From NCBI RefSeq assembly GCF_000949865.1, contig NZ_JWJH01000004.1, forward strand, positions 1 through 64,000: a DNA stretch of 64,000 nucleotides, read 5' to 3'. Made by a program: the position numbers and the translations under genes. This document shows positions 1 to 8,139 of this stretch, in pieces (the stretch's first letter is position 1; each line of letters starts with the position of its first letter). The notes under the pieces were generated by a model, which ran no database searches, was not told where the DNA came from, and worked only from the letters and a program-made list of their open reading frames with translations. Source of the stretch: Rhizobium nepotum 39/7 (lineage in GTDB: Bacteria; Pseudomonadota; Alphaproteobacteria; Rhizobiales; Rhizobiaceae).

Positions 1-6
1 ACAAAC

Positions 7-28
7 GCCGCCCTCAGGGGCGGCTTTT
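7..28 (+). terminator. Rho-independent terminator of a gene upstream of the window
   Basis: GCCGCCC (7-13) and GGGCGGC (18-24) form a 7-bp stem with a TCAG loop, followed by TTTT. It reads on the plus strand, so it ends a transcript entering from the left. The rest of 29-205 shows no gene. Confidence 0.7.
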
Positions 29-205
29 GCGTTTCCAACACCACAATAGTCCAAACAAATACGCCCGGCCTGGGACTGTTGAAACAGGGTGAGCACAGAC
101 CTTCAATTCCCGCTCGTTTTCTGCTGCTGATTCAGCCTTTCGACATTGCGATAGACATGGATTTGGCCATGATGCGCAAACCGTCCAGATCAGAAGAAAG
201 TCGCC

Positions 206-2014
206 GTGACCACCGATCCTTTGCAGATTCTCAAGACCGTCTATGGTTACGACGCGTTTCGCGGGCAGCAGGCCGAAATCATCAGGCATGTGATGGCGGG
301 TAACAATGCGTTCGTTTTGATGCCGACGGGTGGTGGAAAGTCACTTTGTTACCAGATTCCGGCGCTCGCCCGTAATGGCATGGGACTTGTCGTTTCGCCA
401 CTGATCGCGCTGATGGTCGATCAGGTGGCTGCCCTGCGTCAGGCCGGCGTACGGGCCGAAGCACTCAATTCAGATCTGTTGCCGGATGAGCGCAGGGCGC
501 TGTGGCGGGAGATGCGGGCCGGCAATGTCGATATTCTCTATGCGGCGCCTGAAACCCTTCTCAAGCCGGATGTTCTGGACGCGCTTCAGCCCATTGGCCT
601 GTCGCTGATCGCGATCGACGAGGCCCACTGCCTGTCGCAATGGGGGCATGATTTCCGCCCGCCTTACCGTCAGCTCGACACGCTGATCGAGCGCTTCCCG
701 GATACGCCGCGCATGGCGCTGACGGCGACTGCCGATGAGCCGACCCGCGCCGAAATTCTGGGTCATCTCGGGATCGACGAAAACGACGCCTTCATCGCGG
801 GATTCGATCGTCCCAATATCCGTTATGCGATTATGGAGAAGGATAATCCCCGCGCGCAGCTGAAACGCTTTCTCAAAGGACGGGAGCACGAAAGCGGCAT
901 CGTCTACTGCCTTTCCAAACGCAAGGTGGATGAAACGGCGGCATGGCTGCGGGAAGAGGGGCGCGACGCGCTGCCCTATCATGCCGGCATGGACAAGGCC
1001 GCCCGTGAGGTGAACCAGACCCACTTCCAGCACGGCGAGGCGGTCATTATCGTTGCGACCGTAGCCTTCGGCATGGGCATCGACAAACCGGATGTACGCT
1101 TCGTTGTCCATGTCGATCTGCCCGGCAGCATCGAGGCTTATTATCAGGAAACCGGTCGCGCCGGCCGTGATGGTCTGCCGTCCGAGGTGCTTATGCTCTA
1201 CGGTTATGAAGACATCGCATTGCGTAATCGCTTTATCGAAGAGTCGGATGCCGCCGATCAGCGCAAATATATGGAGCGTCAGAAGCTCGATGCACTGCTT
1301 GGCCTTGCGGAAACCGCAGGTTGCCGCCGGCAGGTGCTGTTGTCCTATTTCGGTGACGGGTGCGAGCCCTGCGACAATTGCGACACCTGTGCGGAACCGC
1401 CGGACCTGTTTGACGGAGCCATCGCCGCGCAAAAGCTGCTCTCCTGCATTTATCGCACCGGTGAACGTTTCGGCCAGGCCTATGTCATCCGTGTATTGCT
1501 GGGCATGGAGGATGAGCGGATTTCCAGTTTCGGGCATGATCGCATCACGACCTATGGGATTGGCAAAGAGCATGACAATCGCACATGGCGGGCCATTCTG
1601 CGTCAGATGGTTGCGCTGCGCCTGATTGAAGTGGATCTGTCCGGGCATGGCGGATTGTCAATTTCCGAAGACGGAAGGCGGTTCCTGCGCGAAAAGCCTT
1701 CGCTGATGTTGCGGATACCCTCCGCACCCCGTTCGGCACGACAGCAGGCACCTCGCAGCTCCGCGTCGACGGCTTTGCCGGAGGCTGATCGCAGCCTTTT
1801 TGAGGCGCTACGCGCGAAGCGTATGGAAATTGCCCGCGCGCAAAACGTTCCGCCCTACGTGATTTTCCACGACAAGACGCTGGTTGAGCTCGCTGCGGCG
1901 AAACCGGCCACGGTGACGGAAATGGCGCGGATACCCGGAGTAGGGGACACCAAACTGGAACGTTACGGTCCGGCCTTTCTGACCGCGATCATGCAGCATG
2001 CCGCCGGCGACTGA
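206..2014 (+). CDS. recQ: ATP-dependent DNA helicase RecQ
   Basis: A 3'-5' DNA helicase of the RecQ family, acting in recombination and replication-fork repair. The 602-aa protein shows Walker A TGGGKS (residues 41-46), the DEAH box (138-141) and TGRAGRDG of motif VI (317-323). Zinc-binding cysteines at about 373, 389, 392 and 395 and a C-terminal HRDC domain (about 525-600, ending near IPGVGDTKLERYG) follow. Length and domain order match the E. coli enzyme. The start is GTG at 206 with the purine-rich AGAAGAAAG just upstream. It stands alone, convergent with the ROK repressor. Confidence 0.96.
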   Translation: MTTDPLQILKTVYGYDAFRGQQAEIIRHVMAGNNAFVLMPTGGGKSLCYQIPALARNGMGLVVSPLIALMVDQVAALRQAGVRAEALNSDLLPDERRALWREMRAGNVDILYAAPETLLKPDVLDALQPIGLSLIAIDEAHCLSQWGHDFRPPYRQLDTLIERFPDTPRMALTATADEPTRAEILGHLGIDENDAFIAGFDRPNIRYAIMEKDNPRAQLKRFLKGREHESGIVYCLSKRKVDETAAWLREEGRDALPYHAGMDKAAREVNQTHFQHGEAVIIVATVAFGMGIDKPDVRFVVHVDLPGSIEAYYQETGRAGRDGLPSEVLMLYGYEDIALRNRFIEESDAADQRKYMERQKLDALLGLAETAGCRRQVLLSYFGDGCEPCDNCDTCAEPPDLFDGAIAAQKLLSCIYRTGERFGQAYVIRVLLGMEDERISSFGHDRITTYGIGKEHDNRTWRAILRQMVALRLIEVDLSGHGGLSISEDGRRFLREKPSLMLRIPSAPRSARQQAPRSSASTALPEADRSLFEALRAKRMEIARAQNVPPYVIFHDKTLVELAAAKPATVTEMARIPGVGDTKLERYGPAFLTAIMQHAAGD

Positions 2015-2071
2015 CCGATAGAAAAATTCAGAAAATAGCCGGGTAAGGAAACGGCGGCGAGGCCTTAAGCT

Positions 2072-3304
2072 TCACCCCGTCGTGTCCTTGAACAGAACGT
2101 TCTGGTCTATGAGATAACGGGAAAACAAGGGCAGACTTGCTCCCCCGATCGCCCGGGCCTGGCTGCCGACGACGCCCTCGACGATCTCCGGCAGCGTGAC
2201 GCCCTGAAGATCGTGATGCTTGAGGGCAAGTCGGGTGGCGGAAACGATTCTCGTTCTCACCCAGTCTGGAAAACCGCCATCGATAATGACGCTGGAAAAA
2301 TCGATGATGGAAGCTGCGGCGATGACGGCCTGGGCCAGGGCGGCGGCGGTTTTTCCGATCCAGCTTTCCAGTGGTTCGCCGAAATCGATCCACTCATCCG
2401 GCGAGAACCACAGGGGGCGCGGATCGATGCCGCGTTCGCGTAGCATGTTTTCCAGAACGAAGATCGAGGCAATTTTCAGAAGCTGGACCGTATTGCCGTC
2501 CTGTCCCTGAACCGGCAGGGGGCCGATTGCGCCGGCGGTGCCCGTCTTTCCGGAAAACAGTGCGGAATTCAAAACGACGCCGCCTCCAATGAAGGAACCG
2601 ATGAACACGTATAGGAAATCGGGATAGTTCTGGCCCGCGCCAAAAACAAGTTCTGCACCGCAGGCGCTGGTCGCATCGTTCTGTAGAAAAACCGGGTAAC
2701 TGATGCCGTCCGCAATTTCCGAACGGATATCGACGTCCCGCCACCGCTCCATTTCATTTTGCGGCGCGCCCACTTCCTGCGCCCAATTCCACAGTTCGAA
2801 CGGGGCAGCGATGCCGACGCCGGCAATTTTTTGCCGTTGTGCCGGTGAGAGCTTCGATTCGAGTTCGGCTATGCCCTCGATCACGAACGGTAAAATCCAC
2901 TCCGGCATGGGGTATGGATAGGTTCTGCGGAGCTTGAGCTTGATCCGGCCGACAAAATCCATCAGCACGAGATCGACGCTGCGCCGGCCAATTTTTACGC
3001 CGAAAGAGAAAACGGCATCGGGATTGAGGCGCATCGGCGTCGAAGGTTGTCCGACTTTGCCGCGCAGTCTTTCACCACGAATAAGCAGGCCGTCACTTTC
3101 CAGCGAGCGCATGATGACCGATACGGTCTGCGCCGAGAGGCCGCAAAGTCTGGATATTTCGGCTTTCGACAATCCGCCGTGGCGGCGAACGAGAGACAGC
3201 ACGAGCCGCTCGTTATAAGCGCGCACGCCGATCTGGTTTGCACCGCCGCTCATATCCATAATGGTGGACGGCGCGGGCGGCGCCGTCTCGACAGATTGTG
3301 TCAT
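2072..3304 (-). CDS. frcR: ROK-family transcriptional repressor, FrcR-like
   Basis: A 410-aa ROK-family regulator: an N-terminal winged helix-turn-helix (around SKAEISRLCGLSAQTVS) fused to a sugar-kinase-like domain with DATSACGAELVFGAG and a glycine-rich GSFIGGG segment. The CxCGxxGC zinc motif of many ROK proteins is not visible. It is divergent from the frcBCAK operon, the position of frcR in Sinorhizobium meliloti, so it probably represses that operon in response to sugar (inference). The frame is open for 36 further codons, but ATG at 3304 follows a strong GGGAGGA site, so I start there. Confidence 0.85.
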   Translation of the reverse strand: MTQSVETAPPAPSTIMDMSGGANQIGVRAYNERLVLSLVRRHGGLSKAEISRLCGLSAQTVSVIMRSLESDGLLIRGERLRGKVGQPSTPMRLNPDAVFSFGVKIGRRSVDLVLMDFVGRIKLKLRRTYPYPMPEWILPFVIEGIAELESKLSPAQRQKIAGVGIAAPFELWNWAQEVGAPQNEMERWRDVDIRSEIADGISYPVFLQNDATSACGAELVFGAGQNYPDFLYVFIGSFIGGGVVLNSALFSGKTGTAGAIGPLPVQGQDGNTVQLLKIASIFVLENMLRERGIDPRPLWFSPDEWIDFGEPLESWIGKTAAALAQAVIAAASIIDFSSVIIDGGFPDWVRTRIVSATRLALKHHDLQGVTLPEIVEGVVGSQARAIGGASLPLFSRYLIDQNVLFKDTTG

Positions 3305-3428
3305 AGTCTCATCCTCCCGCCCGCCATATCCGCCGCGACCGATACGTCCAGGCTTTATGGCAATCTTGCTATCGCAACGTAAACGACGCGGCGATATTCC
3401 TCCCTGCCGCATATTAGAATGCCATACG

Positions 3429-3441
3429 GAATTAATAATTC
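3429..3441. promoter_or_regulatory. Palindromic candidate operator between frcR and frcB
   Basis: GAATTAATAATTC is a perfect palindrome around a central A in an AT-rich patch of the 264-bp divergent intergenic region. It lies 16 bp upstream of a TTGACA hexamer (3457-3462) that could be a -35 box for frcB; no good -10 is visible at 17 bp. It is a plausible ROK operator by position and symmetry only. A second, shorter repeat, ACCGT-A-ACGGT, is at 3531-3541. Confidence 0.4.
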
Positions 3442-3568
3442 AATCGGATTTATTTATTGACAGCCGTTTCCTTTGATGGTTCCATCTATGCAACGGTCGT
3501 TATTCTCGGAGGAGAAGAGATCGTCGGGTAACCGTAACGGTACTCAAATATTCAATGGGAGGATTACA

Positions 3569-4591
3569 ATGAAGACAACTGTTTCCGCTCTTCTGGGCGC
3601 GCTCGCGCTTGGCGTTTCTTTTGCGTCCGTGGCGTCCGCTGCCGATACTTCGGTTTGCCTCGTTACCAAAACCGATACCAATCCCTTTTTCGTCAAGATG
3701 AAGGAAGGCGCAACCGCCAAGGCTAAAGAACTCGGCGTGACGCTGAAGTCCTACGCCGGCAAGATCGACGGCGATTCCGAAAGCCAGGTTGCCGCCATCG
3801 AGACCTGCATCGCCGATGGCGCCAAGGGTATCCTGATTACCGCATCGGACACGAAGGGCATCGTTCCGGCCGTGCAGAAGGCGCGCGATGCCGGTCTTCT
3901 GGTCATCGCCCTCGATACGCCTCTCGAACCCGTCGATGCTGCCGATTCCACCTTCGCTACCGACAATCTTCTGGCCGGCGAGCTGATCGGAAAATGGGCG
4001 GCCGGCTCCCTCGGCGACAAGGCCAAGGATGCGAAGATCGCCTTCCTCAACCTCACGCCTTCCCAGCCAACCGTTGACGTGCTGCGCAACCAGGGCTTCA
4101 TGAAGGGCTTCGGCATCGACGTGAAGGACATCAACAAGATCGGTGATGAAGACGACAAGCGTATCGTCGGTCATGATGTTACCAATGGTAACGAAGAAGG
4201 CGGCCGCTCGGCGATGGAAAATCTGCTGCAGAAGGATCCGACCATCAACGTCGTCCACACCATCAACGAGCCTGCAGCCGCCGGTGCTTACGAAGCGCTG
4301 AAAGCAGTCGGTCGCGAAAAGGACGTTCTGATAGTTTCCGTCGATGGCGGTTGCCCGGGCGTCAAGAACGTCGCGGAAGGCGTGATTGGTGCAACGTCTC
4401 AGCAATATCCGCTGCTGATGGCGGCGCTTGGCGTGGAAGCCGTCAAGAAATTCGCCGATACGGGCGAAAAGCCGAAGCCGACAGCCGGCAAGAACTTCTT
4501 CGACACCGGCGTGACGTTGGTGACGGACAAGCCGGTCAAGGGTCTCGATTCGATCGATACCAAAGAAGGCCTGAAGAAGTGCTGGGGCTGA
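3569..4591 (+). CDS. frcB: Fructose-type ABC transporter, periplasmic sugar-binding protein
   Basis: Periplasmic substrate-binding protein of a CUT2-class sugar importer (ribose/fructose type), 340 aa. A signal peptide (MKTT followed by an Ala/Leu-rich core, cleavage expected after VASA, about residue 24) precedes a periplasmic-binding-protein-I fold with [15 protein letters not shown] near the N-terminus. The order frcB-frcC-frcA-frcK matches the S. meliloti fructose operon, so fructose (possibly also ribose or mannose) is the likely ligand; that is inference from synteny. The start at 3569 follows GGGAGGA (3557-3563); an upstream in-frame extension was rejected. Confidence 0.9.
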   Translation: MKTTVSALLGALALGVSFASVASAADTSVCLVTKTDTNPFFVKMKEGATAKAKELGVTLKSYAGKIDGDSESQVAAIETCIADGAKGILITASDTKGIVPAVQKARDAGLLVIALDTPLEPVDAADSTFATDNLLAGELIGKWAAGSLGDKAKDAKIAFLNLTPSQPTVDVLRNQGFMKGFGIDVKDINKIGDEDDKRIVGHDVTNGNEEGGRSAMENLLQKDPTINVVHTINEPAAAGAYEALKAVGREKDVLIVSVDGGCPGVKNVAEGVIGATSQQYPLLMAALGVEAVKKFADTGEKPKPTAGKNFFDTGVTLVTDKPVKGLDSIDTKEGLKKCWG

Positions 4592-4610
4592 TATCTCACC
4601 GCTGAAACCC

Positions 4611-4631
4611 GCGGGGGCATGTTGCCCCCGC
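4611..4631 (+). other. Stable intercistronic hairpin after frcB
   Basis: GCGGGGGCA (4611-4619) pairs perfectly with TGCCCCCGC (4623-4631) around a TGT loop, 19 nt after the frcB stop. No T-run follows, so it is not a standard terminator. It resembles the mRNA-stabilising hairpins found after binding-protein genes. The rest of 4592-4811 holds only the frcC leader. Confidence 0.5.
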
Positions 4632-4811
4632 CCTTGAACCGGAATGATTTAAGGCACGATCTGGGTGATCGGACAGGAACAAAACAGCGCGCCGGGCATC
4701 CGTGGACGGAACTGAGGCACGCTTCTCAACAGTTTGAATCTACGCATTGTCCCTCTGGAGAGCGATCCCTGTTTCGGGGATGATGCGATGGAGCGATCGG
4801 GAGGAAAATCC

Positions 4812-5894
4812 ATGAGCGATCAGCCAGTGCGGGCTCAACCGCATAATGAATTTGAAACGGTGCTGTCGGGAAGCTCGACCCAGGTCGCCGCTTTCGATAC
4901 GCATAACAAGAGTTTGCTTGAGAAATTCCAGCACTTTCTGCATTCCAGCCCGGCGGCTGTGCCGTTGATCGTGCTGGTGCTGTCGTTGGCCGTCTTCGGC
5001 ATGACCCTGGGCGGCAAGTTTTTCTCGGCTTTTTCGCTGACGCTTATCCTTCAGCAGGTGGCAATTGTCGGCATCGTCGGTGCGGCACAGTCGCTGGTCA
5101 TTCTGACCGCAGGCATCGATCTTTCGGTCGGTGCGATTATGGTCCTGTCCTCCGTCATCATGGGGCAGTTTACCTTCCGCTATGGCTTGCCTGCGGAACT
5201 CTCGATTATTTGTGGCCTCGCCGTCGGCGCATTTTGCGGTTTTATCAATGGCGTGCTGGTGTCGCGCATGCGGCTGCCGCCCTTCATCGTCACGCTCGGC
5301 ATGTGGCAGATCGTTTTGGCCACCAATTTTCTCTATTCGGCCAACGAGACGATCCGCGGGCAGGACATCGCTCAGCAGGCGCCCATCCTGCAATTCTTCG
5401 GCAACAATATCCGTATCGGCAGCGCCGTCTTCACCTATGGCGTAATCGCCATGGTTCTGCTGGTTGCCCTGCTTTGGTATGTGCTCAACCGCACCGCCTG
5501 GGGCCGCCATCTTTATGCGGTGGGTGACGATCCCGATGCTGCCGAACTAGCCGGCGTCAACGTCAAGCGTATGCTGACGACGGTTTACACGCTTTCCGGC
5601 CTTATCTGCGCCTTCGCCGGCTGGGCCCTCATCGGCCGCATTGGCTCGGTATCGCCGACTGCCGGCCAATTCGCCAATATCGAATCCATCACCGCAGTGG
5701 TCATCGGCGGCCTGTCGCTGTTCGGCGGACGCGGTTCCATAATGGGCATGATCTTCGGCGCCCTGATCGTTGGTGTCTTTTCGCTGGGCCTCAGGCTTAT
5801 CGGAACAGACCCGCAATGGACCTATCTGTTGATCGGCGTCCTTATCATCTTGGCTGTCGCAATCGACCAGTGGATCAGAAAGGTAGCAGGCTGA
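4812..5894 (+). CDS. frcC: Fructose-type ABC transporter, permease
   Basis: Inner-membrane permease of the CUT2 sugar ABC importer, 360 aa. After a polar N-terminal tail of about 45 residues there are multiple hydrophobic segments and the family's conserved AGIDLSVGAIM motif. The late YAVGDDPDAAELAGVNV segment and SITAVVIGGLSLFGGRG are also typical of RbsC/FrcC proteins. The start is ATG at 4812 behind GGGAGGA (4799-4805). The stop overlaps the frcA start by one base (TGATG), indicating translational coupling. Confidence 0.92.
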   Translation: MSDQPVRAQPHNEFETVLSGSSTQVAAFDTHNKSLLEKFQHFLHSSPAAVPLIVLVLSLAVFGMTLGGKFFSAFSLTLILQQVAIVGIVGAAQSLVILTAGIDLSVGAIMVLSSVIMGQFTFRYGLPAELSIICGLAVGAFCGFINGVLVSRMRLPPFIVTLGMWQIVLATNFLYSANETIRGQDIAQQAPILQFFGNNIRIGSAVFTYGVIAMVLLVALLWYVLNRTAWGRHLYAVGDDPDAAELAGVNVKRMLTTVYTLSGLICAFAGWALIGRIGSVSPTAGQFANIESITAVVIGGLSLFGGRGSIMGMIFGALIVGVFSLGLRLIGTDPQWTYLLIGVLIILAVAIDQWIRKVAG

Positions 5895-6676
5895 TGACAA
5901 AAGAACCTATCCTCACAGCACGCAATCTCGTCAAACGCTACGGTCGCGTGACTGCACTCGACAATACCGACTTCGACCTTTATCCGGGCGAAATCCTCGC
6001 CGTCATCGGTGATAACGGTGCTGGAAAATCCACTCTGATCAAGGCGATTTCCGGTGCGGTGACACCCGATGAGGGCGAGATCAGGCTGGAAGGCCAGACC
6101 GTGCAGTTCCGCTCGCCCATTGAGGCGCGCAAGGCGGGCATCGAGACGGTCTATCAGAACCTTGCGCTTTCCCCTGCATTGTCCATAGCTGACAATATGT
6201 TTCTCGGCCGTGAAATCCGCAAACCCGGCATTCAGGGCAGCCTGTTCCGGGCGCTGGACCGCCCGGCCATGGAAAAGTTCGCCCGCGAGAAGCTGTCGGA
6301 ACTCGGCCTGATGACGATCCAGAACATCAATCAGGCGGTGGAAACTCTCTCCGGCGGTCAGCGTCAGGGCGTCGCGGTGGCGCGTGCTGCTGCTTTCGGT
6401 TCCAAGGTCGTCATTCTTGACGAGCCGACGGCGGCACTCGGCGTCAAGGAAAGCCGCCGCGTTCTCGAGCTTATTCTGGATGTGCGCTCGCGCGGTCTGC
6501 CGATCGTTCTCATCTCGCACAACATGCCGCATGTTTTCGAGGTTGCGGACCGCATCCATATCCACCGGCTAGGCAAGCGTCTGTGCGTCATCAATCCGAA
6601 GGACTACACCATGTCCGACGCCGTCGCCTTCATGACCGGCGCCAAGGAAGCGCCAAAGGAAACGCTCGCCGCATGA
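5894..6676 (+). CDS. frcA: Fructose-type ABC transporter, ATP-binding protein
   Basis: Cytoplasmic ATPase of the sugar importer, 260 aa. It has Walker A GDNGAGKST (39-47), signature LSGGQ (152-156) and Walker B VVILDEP (172-178). It carries a single ABC cassette, unlike the duplicated RbsA/XylG ATPases of about 500 aa, which is the known FrcA arrangement. It starts at ATG 5894 overlapping the frcC stop, and its own stop overlaps frcK by ATGA. Confidence 0.93.
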   Translation: MTKEPILTARNLVKRYGRVTALDNTDFDLYPGEILAVIGDNGAGKSTLIKAISGAVTPDEGEIRLEGQTVQFRSPIEARKAGIETVYQNLALSPALSIADNMFLGREIRKPGIQGSLFRALDRPAMEKFAREKLSELGLMTIQNINQAVETLSGGQRQGVAVARAAAFGSKVVILDEPTAALGVKESRRVLELILDVRSRGLPIVLISHNMPHVFEVADRIHIHRLGKRLCVINPKDYTMSDAVAFMTGAKEAPKETLAA

Positions 6677-7302
6677 CGCTGAAGCTTGAAACGATCGCCG
6701 AAGACGTTCTTCGGCGGGCGCAGGATAAATCCCGTTTCATTATTGCCATTGCCGGTCCCCCTGGGGCCGGCAAATCCACACTGGCGGATGCCCTGTGCGA
6801 TGCCCTCGTGAAGCGGGGCGAGGCGGCAGCTGTCCTGCCGATGGACGGCTTCCATATGGACAATGGCATTCTCGAGGAACGGGGGCTTTTACCGCGAAAG
6901 GGCGCGCCTGAAACCTTCGACGTGCGCGGTTTCCTCGATATCGTCTCCGCCGTCCGTGAGGGCGGGCAGGAGGTTCTTGTCCCGGTTTTCGACCGCTCCC
7001 GCGAAATAGCCATTGCCTCTGCCCGCGCCATCGCGCCGGAGACACGCTTCATTCTTGCCGAAGGCAACTATCTGCTGCTGAACGAAGCGCCGTGGACAAA
7101 GCTCTCCACCAGTTTCGATCTCACCATCCTCGTGGGTCCATCCGTCGCAGTGCTCGAGGAGCGCCTGTTGAAAAGATGGCAGGGCTATGGCCTCGATACG
7201 ACTGAGATCCATGCCAAACTTTTCGAAAACGATCTTCCCAATGGAAAACGGGTGATCGAGAACTCCCGGCCCGCCGATATTCACATCGATATCTGGGAAT
7301 AA
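6673..7302 (+). CDS. frcK: FrcK-type P-loop kinase
   Basis: A 209-aa P-loop kinase with Walker A GPPGAGKST (28-36), related to uridine kinase/phosphoribulokinase/pantothenate kinase folds, and MDGFHMDN downstream as in that superfamily. It is the last gene of the frc operon, overlapping frcA by ATGA, and corresponds to frcK of S. meliloti. It may phosphorylate the imported sugar or a related compound. The substrate is not evident from sequence. Confidence 0.85.
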   Translation: MTLKLETIAEDVLRRAQDKSRFIIAIAGPPGAGKSTLADALCDALVKRGEAAAVLPMDGFHMDNGILEERGLLPRKGAPETFDVRGFLDIVSAVREGGQEVLVPVFDRSREIAIASARAIAPETRFILAEGNYLLLNEAPWTKLSTSFDLTILVGPSVAVLEERLLKRWQGYGLDTTEIHAKLFENDLPNGKRVIENSRPADIHIDIWE

Positions 7303-7403
7303 GCCAACCTTCCGCAGCGGCGGCCAGCATTTTCCGTTAAGCCTTTATTGACCATGTGTTGAATCTTTTTGATCCACGGGCAGGGCTTTCGTATGTCTAT
7401 TTA

Positions 7404-7433
7404 TTGACGAAAAAAAATCCTCATATACTATAT
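7404..7433 (+). promoter_or_regulatory. Candidate sigma70 promoter of the riboswitch-nrdHIEF transcript
   Basis: TTGACG (7404-7409) and CTATAT (7428-7433) are separated by 18 bp; CTATAT matches the rhizobial housekeeping -10 consensus. The predicted start, near 7440, is where the riboswitch begins. The 13-nt palindrome CATATACTATATG (7422-7434) overlaps the -10. The segment 7303-7403 contains nothing else I recognise. Confidence 0.55.
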
Positions 7434-7439
7434 GTGGTG

Positions 7440-7670
7440 TTCAAGGTTCTTCCGATTCGCAAGAGTTGGGAGCTAAGATGGGAATTCGGTGCGCAACGCC
7501 ATCATGGCGGAGTAATGCCGAGACTGCCCCCGCAACTGTAAGCGGTGAGCATCGTTCCAATTTGGGTCACTGGAGCCGAAAGCTGCGGGAAGGCCGGAAT
7601 AGATGTTGTGACCCGCAAGTCAGGAGACCTGCCTTGAGCGAAAACGTCCACGGGCGGGGTGTCCGGAAGG
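7440..7670 (+). ncRNA. Cobalamin (B12) riboswitch upstream of nrdHIEF
   Basis: The region contains the hallmarks of the adenosylcobalamin aptamer in order: GGGAATTCGGTG (about 7480-7491), the GACTGCCCCCGCAACTGTAA core (about 7522-7541), and the B12 box AGTCAGGAGACCTGCC (7618-7633). It lies on the strand and in the leader of nrdHIEF. By analogy with other B12-controlled B12-independent isozymes, cobalamin should switch the class Ib reductase off when a B12-dependent (class II) enzyme can work. The 5' and 3' limits are approximate. Confidence 0.9.
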
Positions 7671-7677
7671 AAGGTGT

Positions 7678-7782
7678 ATGACGCAAATGAATTGCGTGCG
7701 CCCTTTTCTGCCCCTCCAGAACAAGCTTCGGGGTGAAGTCATGCCAGTGCATTTTTTTGAGTTCCTGCGCTCGTCGGCGTAG
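7678..7782 (+). CDS. Possible 34-aa leader ORF downstream of the B12 riboswitch
   Basis: ATG at 7678 follows a strong ribosome-binding site (GGAAGGAAGG, about 7665-7674) and opens a 34-codon frame (first residues MTQMNCVRPF) ending in TAG at 7780-7782. It resembles no protein I know. Its ribosome-binding site is where a riboswitch expression platform would act, so it may be a regulatory leader peptide. It could equally be chance, since short frames are common. Confidence 0.35.
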   Translation: MTQMNCVRPFLPLQNKLRGEVMPVHFFEFLRSSA

Positions 7783-7794
7783 AGAGTGAGCCTA

Positions 7795-7818
7795 TGCGGC
7801 TGGAGCCGCACGCCTTTT
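7795..7818 (+). terminator. Terminator-like hairpin between riboswitch and nrdH
   Basis: TGCGGC and GCCGCA pair around a TGGA loop (7795-7810) and are followed by CGCCTTTTCT. It lies in the nrd leader, 85 nt before nrdH, so it would act as an attenuator rather than an operon end. The T-run is imperfect. Confidence 0.45.
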
Positions 7819-7905
7819 CTGATGACAGAACACCATCCCCACCCGATTGCGATTGCAATCGGCAATGTGAAGCCGTGTCCGAAATCGGCTTTGAAAGAGG
7901 AAACA

Positions 7906-8127
7906 ATGACCGTTACCGTTTACAGCAAACCCGCTTGCGTTCAGTGCACCGCCACCTATCGCGCGCTTGACCGTATCGGCGTCAGCTACGAGATCATCGA
8001 CATCTCCGAAGATGCGGACGCGCTCGATCACGTTCGAGGCCTTGGTTACATGCAGGTTCCCGTGGTCGTTGCCGGCGAACGCCATTGGGCGGGTTTCCGG
8101 CCGGACATGATCGGCTCGATCTGCTGA
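7906..8127 (+). CDS. nrdH: Glutaredoxin-like NrdH, electron donor to class Ib ribonucleotide reductase
   Basis: A 73-aa thioredoxin-fold protein with the redox motif CVQC (residues 11-14) and the NrdH-type C-terminal GFRPDMI. It reduces NrdE after each turnover, normally with thioredoxin reductase. First gene of the nrdHIEF operon; 12 bp separate it from nrdI. The start at 7906 follows AAAGAGGA; a longer in-frame start upstream would run through the terminator hairpin and was rejected. Confidence 0.95.
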   Translation: MTVTVYSKPACVQCTATYRALDRIGVSYEIIDISEDADALDHVRGLGYMQVPVVVAGERHWAGFRPDMIGSIC

Positions 8128-8139
8128 GGAGGCAGCGCT

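Noticed and set aside
470-1648. Long open frame of 392 codons antisense to recQ
   Set aside because: It lies wholly opposite recQ, has no family motif and reflects the high GC of the third codon positions.
7795-7905. Longer nrdH start upstream of 7906
   Set aside because: It would translate through the terminator hairpin and add residues absent from NrdH proteins; ATG 7906 has AAAGAGGA.
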